A stretch of 64,000 nt of DNA from an uncultured Kiritimatiellota bacterium (GTDB lineage Bacteria; Verrucomicrobiota; Kiritimatiellia; RFP12; DVOR01): positions 74,450 to 138,449 of the forward strand of contig CALXSE010000002.1 of assembly GCA_944391085.1 (NCBI GenBank), given 5' to 3'. Below are positions 1 to 7,539 of the stretch, in pieces (within the stretch, counting starts at the first letter, position 1; the number at the start of each line of letters is the position of its first letter). The notes under the pieces are model-generated. The model did no database searches and was not told the origin of the DNA. It was given only the letters and a program-made list of their open reading frames with translations. A program made the translations under genes and the position numbers.

Positions 1-285
1 GTGCACAGCTATGCGATGTACATCGGCGGGTATGTGGCGCTCCTGGGCCATACGGACGCCATCATCCTTACCGGCGGCATCGGCGAGAACAGCTGGGAGA
101 CGCGCCAGGCGCTCCTGAAGGTGCTCGGCGGCCTGGGCGTCACCCTTGACGCGGAGACCAACCGCCAGGTCCGCGGCGTTGAGGCCACCATCTCCGGGAA
201 GGATTCCGCCATCCCCGTGATCGTCATCCCGACGAACGAAGAGCTGATGATCGCCCGCGAAACCTTCTCGCTGTTGAGCAAGTGA
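1..285 (+). CDS. ackA: Acetate kinase, C-terminal part (5' end outside window)
   Basis: Acetate kinase interconverts acetyl phosphate plus ADP and acetate plus ATP in the cytoplasm, the ATP-yielding step of acetate fermentation. The frame is open from the first base, so the true start lies upstream; 94 residues are visible of roughly 400 usual for the family. The TGGIGENS loop (visible residues 24-31) and the terminal PTNEELMIARET signature (77-88) are typical of AckA. The TGA stop overlaps the GTG start of the following glycosyltransferase (GTGA), so the two are probably co-transcribed. The GTG at base 1 is simply an in-frame valine codon, not a start. Confidence 0.95.
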   Translation: MHSYAMYIGGYVALLGHTDAIILTGGIGENSWETRQALLKVLGGLGVTLDAETNRQVRGVEATISGKDSAIPVIVIPTNEELMIARETFSLLSK

Positions 286-1439
286 GCGTTCCGCAGCCCG
301 TCCACATCCTGTTCGACCTGCGCACGATTGGCTCCCTGACGCCGCCTGCGCGGGTCTATCTCTTGGCGCTGGTGGACGGATTGTTGCCGGCGCTGCTGGA
401 AGGGAATCGCGCGACGGTGGCGTTGCCGCAGGGGATGGCGTTCCCCTTGCAGCGGATCGAGCACCCGAATATCGCCTATCGCACGCTGGCTTGCCCGGCG
501 CGCACACGGCAGGGCGTCCGAGAGCTGGCCGCGCTGGTGCGGCAGTCGCGCCCGGACATCTATTGGGGCGCGGACCCGACGGTGCCCATGCCCGCGACGC
601 CGTGGCGCCGGAGGCGCCTGCGCGTGGCCTACGCCTTCCAGACGCTGACGCGCCCCTCGCCGAACGGGCTGATCCGCTGGGTGGCAAGAAGTTGGCGGCG
701 GCTGACGGTCTATCGGCGGATTTGGCAGGCGGACGCGCTGGTCTGCCCCAGCCATGCGTTGGCGGTGCGGCTGGTGGCGCGGCTGGGATTGCGGGCGCGG
801 CGGCGCGTGCGTGTCATCCTCAACGGCGTCCACCCGCTCTTTCGCCGACATTCCGCGGACGAGATTCTGATGGCGCGGCGGGCGTGGCGGGTCCCGCAGC
901 GCTATGTGATGTTGGCGGGGCACTCCTCCTTCGCGAAGGATTTGGCCGTGCCGCTGCAGGCGCTGGGACAGAATGAAGAGGTCTCGTCCGTCACCTGCGT
1001 GGTCGTGGGCGACGCGTGGCTCCCCGCAGCCCTGCGCGAGACGATCCGCGATTGCCACCTGGAGGGCATGGTGCGGTTCATCGACGCGGCGGCGATCTCC
1101 CCCGAGGCGCTCTCCGCGCTCTACAGCGGCGCCGTGGCGACCTTTGAGCCCGCAAGCGGCGCGGAATACCGCCCTGCCATCCTGCGCAGCATGGCCTGCG
1201 GCACCCCCGTCATCTGCGGGGCGGACGCGGCCAACGGCGAACTTTACGGCAATGCCGCGCTCCGCGTCCATCCCACCGACCCGGCGGAGTGGTCGCGCGC
1301 CTTCGTCAGCCTTTCGCTTTCGGCGCCGTTGCGCGAGCGCCTCACGGCCCGTGGGGCGGCCTGCGCGGCGGCGCGTTCCTGGGAGGCCGCGGCGCGTGCG
1401 ACCTACGGCGTCGCCCGCGAACTGGTCGCGATCCCCTGA
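282..1439 (+). CDS. Glycosyltransferase family 4-like protein
   Basis: A 385-residue protein with the layout of a GT-B, family 4 glycosyltransferase, which transfers a sugar from a nucleotide-sugar donor. The N-terminal half has a HILFDLRTIG strand and a PSHALAVRL stretch (near 163-171). The C-terminal half holds the donor-binding part, VRVILNGVHPLF (near 178-189), then EPASGAEYRPAILRSMACGTPVICG (near 288-312). This matches the GT4 pattern of a conserved acidic residue followed by the P-hydrophobic-EAMACG-PV motif. The start is GTG at 282, overlapping ackA's stop by four bases; no competing ATG fits better. Donor and acceptor cannot be read from sequence. Being arginine-rich and without membrane segments, it is probably cytoplasmic or peripheral. 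Confidence 0.8.
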   Translation: MSVPQPVHILFDLRTIGSLTPPARVYLLALVDGLLPALLEGNRATVALPQGMAFPLQRIEHPNIAYRTLACPARTRQGVRELAALVRQSRPDIYWGADPTVPMPATPWRRRRLRVAYAFQTLTRPSPNGLIRWVARSWRRLTVYRRIWQADALVCPSHALAVRLVARLGLRARRRVRVILNGVHPLFRRHSADEILMARRAWRVPQRYVMLAGHSSFAKDLAVPLQALGQNEEVSSVTCVVVGDAWLPAALRETIRDCHLEGMVRFIDAAAISPEALSALYSGAVATFEPASGAEYRPAILRSMACGTPVICGADAANGELYGNAALRVHPTDPAEWSRAFVSLSLSAPLRERLTARGAACAAARSWEAAARATYGVARELVAIP

Positions 1440-1446
1440 GGCCGCC

Positions 1447-2019
1447 ATGGGGATGCGACCCGCGCAAGAGGCCTTTCTGGCGCTTCCCGAGGGGGAGCGG
1501 CGGTTCCATGAGCATTTCATGGCGCTGGCGCTGCGTGAGGCGGAGCAGTCCGCCGTGGCCGGCGAGGTGCCGTGCGGATGCGTCATCGTGCGCCTGCCGG
1601 AGGGTTCCTTCGAGAAGGGGGTGGCCAATCCCAAGCCGCTTGACGACCCTTGGTCAGCGCGGATTTTGGCGCGTGCGCACAACCAGACCGAGCTGCTGCG
1701 CGACCCTACGGCCCATGCCGAGACCATCGCCATCACCGCGGCAGCCGCGGCCCTGGGCGATTGGCGGCTCACGGGGACGGCCGTTTACGTGACGAAGGAG
1801 CCATGCCCGATGTGCGCGGGGGCGTTGGTGTGGGCGCGCCCAACGGTGGTGGTGTGGGGGGTAACCGATTTGGAGCGCGGCGGGGAGAGCGCTTTTGGTA
1901 TACTATCAAGCACTCGGACAAACCATCGCCCGAGGCTGCTCGCGGGAGCCCTTGAGGCGCGTTGCCGCGGGCAATTCATGGATTTTTTCAGGAACCGAAG
2001 AAAGGAACCCCGGGAATGA
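1447..2019 (+). CDS. tadA: tRNA adenosine deaminase / nucleoside deaminase family protein
   Basis: Member of the zinc-dependent cytidine/deoxycytidylate deaminase fold. TadA converts A34 to inosine in tRNA-Arg(ACG). The zinc site is visible as TAHAE (His and catalytic Glu, near residues 82-86) and PCPMCAGAL (two Cys, near 107-115). The protein is 190 residues, slightly longer than the usual 150-170 because of an insert (SFEKGVANPKPLDDPWSAR) between the core strand and the HAE motif. The ATG at 1447 lies 7 bases after the upstream stop. Its last bases overlap the next start (ATGA at 2016-2019). A guanine-deaminase-like role cannot be excluded because the insert is unusual, but the motifs fit TadA best. 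Confidence 0.8.
   Translation: MGMRPAQEAFLALPEGERRFHEHFMALALREAEQSAVAGEVPCGCVIVRLPEGSFEKGVANPKPLDDPWSARILARAHNQTELLRDPTAHAETIAITAAAAALGDWRLTGTAVYVTKEPCPMCAGALVWARPTVVVWGVTDLERGGESAFGILSSTRTNHRPRLLAGALEARCRGQFMDFFRNRRKEPRE
1896..1904 (+). promoter_or_regulatory. Extended -10 promoter inside tadA
   Basis: TGGTATACT matches an extended -10 element (TGn plus TATAAT-like). It lies near the 3' end of tadA, about 112 bases before the start of the substrate-binding protein gene. It would give that gene and parC their own transcript. No good -35 is visible. The same motif recurs before many genes in this window. Confidence 0.5.
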
Positions 2020-3896
2020 GCAGAAGATTTCTTGCCATGCTGGCGATTGTCGCGGCGGGGGCGCTCATGGCGGCGACGCGTTTCCCCGGGCAGGGATGGA
2101 AGGAGCTGCCGGATCCCTGCGCCTCGCCCTACGCGCAGCCCGGCGGCACGCTGGTCTACGCCGGCAGCATCCCCCCCAACAGCTTCAACGGCTATCTGGA
2201 CAACAACACCTTCACGGCGATGGTCTTCGCCCTGCTCTACCCGGCGATGCTGAACCTGGATACGCGCACGGGCGACTATGGCCCCGGCCTGGCGGACTGG
2301 TGGGAGATCAGCGACGACAAGACGCGATACACCTTCCACATCGACCCGCGCGCGAAATGGAGCGACGGCTCGCCCGTCACGGGGCATGACGTAAAGGCGA
2401 CCTTCGACGAAATCAAGAACCCCAAGAGTCTCACGGGGCAATTCAAGGTGCTCTTCTCCGACGTGGAGAAAGCCGAGGTCGATCCGAACGACGAGCGCAC
2501 CGTCCACTTCACCTGCACCGCCGTCCACTGGCGCAACTTCGGCAACATCGGCGGCACGCTCAACATCATGCCCAAGAAGCTCATCGACGAGGCCAAGGCC
2601 AAATGCCGCGCGGAAGGGCGCGACGAGGCGCTCGCCTTCAACGACTTGAACTTCAACCTCCACATCGTCGGCGGCCCCTACTTCGTCTCCGAACACAAGG
2701 AGGGGCGCTACCTGACGCTCAAACGCCGAGCGGACTGGTGGTGTTTCCAAACGCCGAGCGGCCAGGGCCTCTACAACTTCGATCGCATCCGCATCCGCTT
2801 CTTCATGGATCAGAACAACGCCTACGAGGCCTTCAAGAAGGGCGAGGTGGACGTTTACGCCGTCTATTCCGCGCGCATCTGGAACGCCGAGAGCGTGGGC
2901 GAGCGCTTCGAGAAGAACTGGATCGTCAAGCAGAACGTCCACAACCACGCGCCTATCGGCTTCCAAGGCCTCGCCTTCAACCTGCGCAAGCCGCCGTACG
3001 ACGACATCCGCGTGCGCAAGGCCCTGGCGCACCTCTTCGACCGCCGCCGCATGGTGCGGTCGCTGATGTACAACTCCTATTTCATGCTCCGCTCCTATTG
3101 CACCGACCTTTACGACGTCAACCACCCCTGCCTCAACGCCGACCTCGGGTATGACCCCGACGAGGCCCTGCGCCTGCTTACCGAGGCCGGCTTCCGATTC
3201 AACCCCGAATCCGGCAAGATGGAGCGCGACGGCGTGCCCTTCACCGTCCGCCTCCTCTCGCGTTCCACCAGCGACGCCGTCTATCTCGCCCTCTTCAAGG
3301 AATCCCTCGAACGCCTCGGCATCGGCCTGGAAATCTCCCAAAAAGACTTCGCCACGTGGATGCGCGAAATGGAAAACTACAATTTCGAGGTCACGCTCTC
3401 GGCCTTCTCCAGCGGGCTCTTCCGCGACCCCGAGGCCATGTGGTCCAGCCAATACGCCGACGTCCCCAACGGCATCAACCACCCCGGCTTCCGCGACCCC
3501 GAGATCGACCGCCTCGTTGAGCAGCAAAAGACCGAGTTCTCCCTCGACAAGCGCAACGACATCATGCGCCGTATCGACGCCATCGCCGCCGCCGCCGTCC
3601 CCCACATCCTCACCTGGAACACCGACTCCACCCGCCTCCTCTATTGGAACAAGTTCGGCACGCCGGATTCCGTCCTCGGCAAATACGGCGACGAGCTCTC
3701 CGTCCCCGTCTATTGGTGGTACGACCCGGACTCCGCCCGCGAGCTCGAAGACGCCATGCGCACCGGCGCCCCCCTCCCCGGCCGCGCCGTCGAGGTCTAT
3801 TACGACGACGTCATGCCCCCCGAGCCCGATCCAGCGCCCCAGCCCGAATCCGAGCCCGCCCCCCAACCGACCACCGAAACGGCCCCCGCAGCCTGA
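2016..3896 (+). CDS. ABC transporter substrate-binding protein, family 5 (peptide/nickel type)
   Basis: Secreted or periplasmic solute-binding protein of 626 residues, like the OppA/DppA family, which delivers peptides or similar ligands to an ABC importer. An N-terminal signal sequence (SRRFLAMLAIVAAGALMAA) is followed by the family 5 signature with TFHIDPRAKWSDGSPVTGHDV near residues 107-127. A second conserved stretch, AFNLRKPPYDDIRVRKALAHLFDRRR, lies near 324-349. The C-terminus ends in a low-complexity Pro/Glu tail. ATG at 2016 overlaps the tadA stop, with an AAAGGAA Shine-Dalgarno just upstream; an in-frame upstream ATG at 1962 would lack the signal peptide at its N-terminus. No permease or ATPase genes are in the window, so its partners must be encoded elsewhere. 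Confidence 0.85.
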   Translation: MSRRFLAMLAIVAAGALMAATRFPGQGWKELPDPCASPYAQPGGTLVYAGSIPPNSFNGYLDNNTFTAMVFALLYPAMLNLDTRTGDYGPGLADWWEISDDKTRYTFHIDPRAKWSDGSPVTGHDVKATFDEIKNPKSLTGQFKVLFSDVEKAEVDPNDERTVHFTCTAVHWRNFGNIGGTLNIMPKKLIDEAKAKCRAEGRDEALAFNDLNFNLHIVGGPYFVSEHKEGRYLTLKRRADWWCFQTPSGQGLYNFDRIRIRFFMDQNNAYEAFKKGEVDVYAVYSARIWNAESVGERFEKNWIVKQNVHNHAPIGFQGLAFNLRKPPYDDIRVRKALAHLFDRRRMVRSLMYNSYFMLRSYCTDLYDVNHPCLNADLGYDPDEALRLLTEAGFRFNPESGKMERDGVPFTVRLLSRSTSDAVYLALFKESLERLGIGLEISQKDFATWMREMENYNFEVTLSAFSSGLFRDPEAMWSSQYADVPNGINHPGFRDPEIDRLVEQQKTEFSLDKRNDIMRRIDAIAAAAVPHILTWNTDSTRLLYWNKFGTPDSVLGKYGDELSVPVYWWYDPDSARELEDAMRTGAPLPGRAVEVYYDDVMPPEPDPAPQPESEPAPQPTTETAPAA

Positions 3897-3908
3897 CGCC
3901 ATCCCGCC

Positions 3909-6056
3909 ATGCCCCACCCCGACGACCCCCAAGACGAGCTCTTCGCCTCCCTCGACGAATCCCACGAATCTGAATCCGCCCCCGCAGACGGCGCCGTCCC
4001 CGCCGAGGACGCCGCCAAGGCCGATGCCGCCCCGGATATCCGCGACCGAGGCCCCTTCGGCCGGCTGATGGACGACAACTTCCTCAAGTTCGCCGCTTAT
4101 TCAATCTGCGACCGCGCCCTCCCCACCGTCGAGGACGGCCTCAAGCCCGTCCAGCGCCGCATCCTCCACGCCATGTGGGAAAAGGACGACGGCCGCTTCT
4201 CCAAGGTCGCCGGCGTCGTCGGCAACACCATGCACTACCACCCGCATGGCGACGCCGCCATCAAAGACGCCATCGTCACCCTTGCCAATAAACGTTACCT
4301 CATCCAAGGCCAGGGCAACTTCGGCAACATCCTTACCGGCGACGAGGCCGCCGCAGGCCGTTACATTGAGTGCCGCCTCACCAAGCTCGCCCGCGAGCAG
4401 CTCTTCTCCCCGAAAATCACCGAATACGTCCCCAGCTACGACGGCCGCAACAAAGAGCCCGTCCTGCTCCCCGCCAAAATCCCCCTCTGCCTCATGCTCG
4501 GCGTCGACGGTATCGCCGTCGGCCTCTCCACCGCCGTCCTTCCCCACAACTTCATCGAGCTTCTTCAGGCCGAGATCGCCATCCTCCAGAAGAAGCCCTG
4601 CCCCACCCTGTTCCCGGACTTCGTCACCGGCGGCGAGATGGACGCCTCGGACTATGACGACGGCCGCGGCTCCGTCAAGGTGCGCGCCCGCATCGAGGAG
4701 CGCAAGGGCGAGAAGAACAAGCTCTTCGTCACCTCCGTCCCCTACGGCGTCACCACCGACCGCCTCGCCGAGTCCATCGAGAAGGCCATCAAATCCAAGC
4801 GCCTCCCCATCAGGCACATCGACAACTTCACCGCCGAGGCCGTCGAGATCGAGCTCACCCTCAACCCCGGCTCCGACCCCGAGAAGGTGCGCAAGGCCCT
4901 TTACGCCTTTACCGACTGCGAGCGTCGCATCCCCAGCCGCATCGTCGTCCTCTCCCAAAACCGCCCCTGCGAGATGACCGTCTCCGAGGTCCTCTCCCGC
5001 CACGCCGAGCTTCTCCAAGACATCTTCCGCCGCGAGTTCCAGGTCCGTCTCCGCGAAATCGACGAGCTGATCCTTCGTAAGACCCTCGAGGCCCTCTTCA
5101 TCGAAAAGCGCATCTATAAGCGCATCGAAGGCGTCAAAACCGCCGAGGCCGTCTCCGCCGAGGTCCGCAAAGGCTTCGAGCCTTACGCCCAGCTCCTTGA
5201 GCACCCGCTCACCGACGACGAGATCGACCACCTCCTCAAAATCCCCATCCGCCGCATCTCCCTCTACGACATCAACAAGCACAACGACGAGCTCAACGCC
5301 CTCCGCGCCGAGTACGCCCAAATCAACGACGACCTCGCCCATCTTTCCCGCTACGCCGTCAAATACCTCAAAGCCCTCATCAAGGAATACGCCTCCCAGT
5401 ATCCCCGTCTGACCCAGATCGCCGACGGGTTCCAGCAAATCGACGAGCGCGCCCTCACCTCCACCGAGCTCACCCTTCGCCTTTCCGAGGACGGCTACCT
5501 TGGGTACGACATCAAGCAGGGCCAAACCCTTTTCCCCTGTTCCAGCCTTGACAAGCTCTATGTCCTCTGGAGCGATGGCCGTTACCGCTTTATCCCCCCG
5601 CCCGACAAGTTTCTCGTCGACGCCACCTACGCCCCCGGCCATGCCTGGCTCGACGCCCTTCGCCCACGCGCCCCCATCCGCTTCTTCGACGTTGGCCTTT
5701 ACGCCCGCGACGACGTCTTCACCTGCGTCTACTACGAGCCCATCTACGGCTTCACCTACTTCAAGCGCTTCACCTGGGGCGGCATGATCATGAACAAGGA
5801 CTACGCCCTCATCCCCGAGGGCGCCACCATCCTCCTCTTCTGCAAAGGCACCCCAGAGGCCATCTATGTCAAATACAAATACATGAAGAACCAGCGCATC
5901 ACCCAGCAGGTCTTCTCCCCCGCCGAGGCCCGCCTCACCGCCGCCTCATCCAAAGGCATCCAGATGACCCCCAAGCAAATCGAGCGCATCTCCACCAAAC
6001 AGGAGGCCTGGTGGGTTCCCTCCGAAGGTTCCACCAAAGGCGCCCTGTTCACCTGA
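3909..6056 (+). CDS. parC: DNA topoisomerase IV / gyrase subunit A-like protein
   Basis: Type IIA topoisomerase cleavage subunit. With its ATPase partner (ParE/GyrB, not in this window) it passes duplex DNA through a double-strand break to decatenate or relax DNA. The catalytic tyrosine is Y152 in AAAGRYIECRL. The winged-helix core is recognisable from DGLKPVQRRILHAM (near 77-90), YHPHGDAAI (110-118) and QGQGNFGN (133-140). The first about 45 residues are an acidic, Ala/Glu-rich extension. The C-terminal region (from about 500) lacks an obvious GyrA-box and differs from the classic beta-pinwheel, favouring a ParC-like assignment. The ATG lies 12 bases after the transporter gene stop, so the genes are probably co-transcribed. 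Confidence 0.85.
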   Translation: MPHPDDPQDELFASLDESHESESAPADGAVPAEDAAKADAAPDIRDRGPFGRLMDDNFLKFAAYSICDRALPTVEDGLKPVQRRILHAMWEKDDGRFSKVAGVVGNTMHYHPHGDAAIKDAIVTLANKRYLIQGQGNFGNILTGDEAAAGRYIECRLTKLAREQLFSPKITEYVPSYDGRNKEPVLLPAKIPLCLMLGVDGIAVGLSTAVLPHNFIELLQAEIAILQKKPCPTLFPDFVTGGEMDASDYDDGRGSVKVRARIEERKGEKNKLFVTSVPYGVTTDRLAESIEKAIKSKRLPIRHIDNFTAEAVEIELTLNPGSDPEKVRKALYAFTDCERRIPSRIVVLSQNRPCEMTVSEVLSRHAELLQDIFRREFQVRLREIDELILRKTLEALFIEKRIYKRIEGVKTAEAVSAEVRKGFEPYAQLLEHPLTDDEIDHLLKIPIRRISLYDINKHNDELNALRAEYAQINDDLAHLSRYAVKYLKALIKEYASQYPRLTQIADGFQQIDERALTSTELTLRLSEDGYLGYDIKQGQTLFPCSSLDKLYVLWSDGRYRFIPPPDKFLVDATYAPGHAWLDALRPRAPIRFFDVGLYARDDVFTCVYYEPIYGFTYFKRFTWGGMIMNKDYALIPEGATILLFCKGTPEAIYVKYKYMKNQRITQQVFSPAEARLTAASSKGIQMTPKQIERISTKQEAWWVPSEGSTKGALFT

Positions 6057-6066
6057 CGCCCAAACG

Positions 6067-6095
6067 AAAGCCCCGCGACACGGCGCGGGGCTTTT
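6067..6095 (+). terminator. Rho-independent terminator after parC
   Basis: An 11-bp perfect stem (AAAGCCCCGCG at 6067-6077 with CGCGGGGCTTT at 6084-6094) with a 6-nt loop, ending in a short T run. It sits between the convergent genes parC and the glycosylase. Its flanking A and T runs make it plausible in both directions. Confidence 0.85.
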
Positions 6096-6108
6096 CGTAT
6101 CCCAGACC

Positions 6109-6735
6109 TCAACGGGGCCGAGTGTTTTCCCAAAGGAACCGCCACGGGAAGGCGCGCGCCTCCTCGGCGTAATCGATGCCGATGCGCGGCGTGGCGCGGA
6201 TGCCGCGCGGGCGAGCCGCAAGGAGCCCCAGTTCGGGCGCTTCCGTGGCAATGAACAATTCCGGCCCATCGACAAGCGAGGCCCCGTCAAACGTACGGTC
6301 GATGGCCAATGCCTGGCACAGCCGCCCGGGGCCGTTCAGCAAATCCCGCCGTTGTGCGGGGGAAAGCGCCTCCCACGGTCGCCCATGGCGGCGCAACGCC
6401 ATCGCGTCGTGCCCAAACACGGGCCGTGCGGCGCGAATCAGCACCGCGGAAGGCTCGCCTTGCGGCTCCGTCACCGCGTTGAGGCAATGGTGCATCCCAT
6501 AGACAAAGTAGACATAGGCCGTTCCCGGGGCGGCGAAAAGCGACTTCGTCCGCGCCGTCCGCCGGTAGCCATACGCGTGGCACGCCTTGTCGCAGCGCCC
6601 GACGTACGCCTCCGTTTCACATATCACGGCCGCCGCCCACGTCCCCTCCAACCTGCGGAGCAACAACTTGCCAAGCAGCGCCCGCGCCACACGCACGGTG
6701 TCACCCGCATAAAATGCCCCTGGAAGCCCCTTCAT
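6109..6735 (-). CDS. DNA-3-methyladenine glycosylase (AAG/MPG family)
   Basis: Base-excision repair enzyme that removes alkylated purines such as 3-methyladenine. The 208-residue length fits the bacterial AAG-like family. Visible motifs are CETEAYVG (39-46; the second Glu and the Tyr correspond to the catalytic Glu and the intercalation-site Tyr of human AAG), HAYGYR, GTAYVYFVYGMHHCLN (near 71-86), NGPGRLCQALAI (near 134-145) and PRIGIDY. ATG at 6735 is preceded by GGCAAGG. It is transcribed alone, convergent with parC. A 303-base, comparatively AT-rich stretch separates it from the DUF212 gene. Confidence 0.9.
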   Translation of the reverse strand: MKGLPGAFYAGDTVRVARALLGKLLLRRLEGTWAAAVICETEAYVGRCDKACHAYGYRRTARTKSLFAAPGTAYVYFVYGMHHCLNAVTEPQGEPSAVLIRAARPVFGHDAMALRRHGRPWEALSPAQRRDLLNGPGRLCQALAIDRTFDGASLVDGPELFIATEAPELGLLAARPRGIRATPRIGIDYAEEARAFPWRFLWENTRPR

Positions 6736-7038
6736 ACCTTGCCGACCTCTGTAGGCAACGACGTACGCCCAATCGGTGTAATCACGTCCCTCTTCATAGG
6801 GGATTCACCTGATACGGTGTTTGCAAAAGATGCGCAATGCCCGTCCTTTGCCAATCTTTGAAGCCGCTCTTAGAGCCGGCGTCTCTACGTTTATCACGAA
6901 TAACAAAAGCAAGTCATTGAATAAAGAACTCAAATTAGGCCTCCGCCATCTGCCCCAAATTGGATCTACACACCTGTTCGACGCCCCATTATCGGGCATG
7001 TGCCATCTGGCACAACAACTTCTTTCTTGTGCTTTGGC
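6736..7038. other. 303-base intergenic stretch, no supported gene
   Basis: This stretch is visibly less GC-rich than its surroundings. It holds small inverted repeats (GCTCT-T-AGAGC near 6868-6878, GTGCCA-TC-TGGCAC near 7000-7013) but no promoter or terminator I can defend. An open frame of 99 codons on the plus strand (6821-7120) runs into the DUF212 gene antisense and has no recognisable domain or ribosome-binding site. It may be a decayed remnant or a regulatory region for the glycosylase. Confidence 0.4.
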
Positions 7039-7539
7039 TCAAAGGTTGGGCCAGTGGAGGAAGGCCCAAAAATGGGTCAGCGTAAAGGCGACGACCGCGC
7101 CGGTGACCATGCCGCCGTAGACCTCGGTGCGGGTGTGGCCGAGCATTTCCTTGAGGGGGCGGGCGGGGAACTTGCGTTCGTGGAAAAGTTGTCGGGTGAT
7201 TTCGTTGAGGAGGCGGGCCTGGAGGCCGGCCGCGCGGCGGACGGTGGCGGCGTCGAACATGGTGATGGCGGCGACGACGCTGGCGACGATGGTGACGGGT
7301 GCGGCCCAGCCTTGCCCGAGGCCAAGGCTGACGAAAACGCCGGTGACGAGGGCGGAGTGGGCGCTGGGCATCCCGCCGGTGCTGGTGAGATAGGTGAAGT
7401 CGAGGTGGCCCGTGCGGAAGGCGCCGCGGGCCATCTTGATGAGCTGGGCGACGCACCAGCCCATGAAGCCGCTCCAAAAGTAGGGGTTGAGGAAGTAGAG
7501 CCAGAAGTCGAGAGCGAGGCGGGTTTCTTCTGCGTCCAT
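7039..7539 (-). CDS. Divergent PAP2 (DUF212) family membrane protein
   Basis: Small membrane protein (166 residues) of the DUF212 / divergent PAP2 family, distantly related to type 2 phosphatidic acid phosphatases. The family signatures are intact: GGMPSAHSALVTG (near 56-68), DAATVRRAAGLQARLLNEI (near 97-115) and LKEMLGHTRTEVYGG (near 129-143). Several hydrophobic segments flank these. ATG at 7539 shares a base with the lepA stop (TGATG); a TTG one codon upstream is less likely. Position directly after lepA implies co-transcription. The true substrate of this family is not established; a phosphatase acting on a lipid-linked substrate is only a guess from fold. Confidence 0.85.
   Translation of the reverse strand: MDAEETRLALDFWLYFLNPYFWSGFMGWCVAQLIKMARGAFRTGHLDFTYLTSTGGMPSAHSALVTGVFVSLGLGQGWAAPVTIVASVVAAITMFDAATVRRAAGLQARLLNEITRQLFHERKFPARPLKEMLGHTRTEVYGGMVTGAVVAFTLTHFWAFLHWPNL

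Noticed and set aside
6821-7120. 99-codon plus-strand frame
   Set aside because: No Shine-Dalgarno, no domain, and its second half is antisense to the DUF212 gene.
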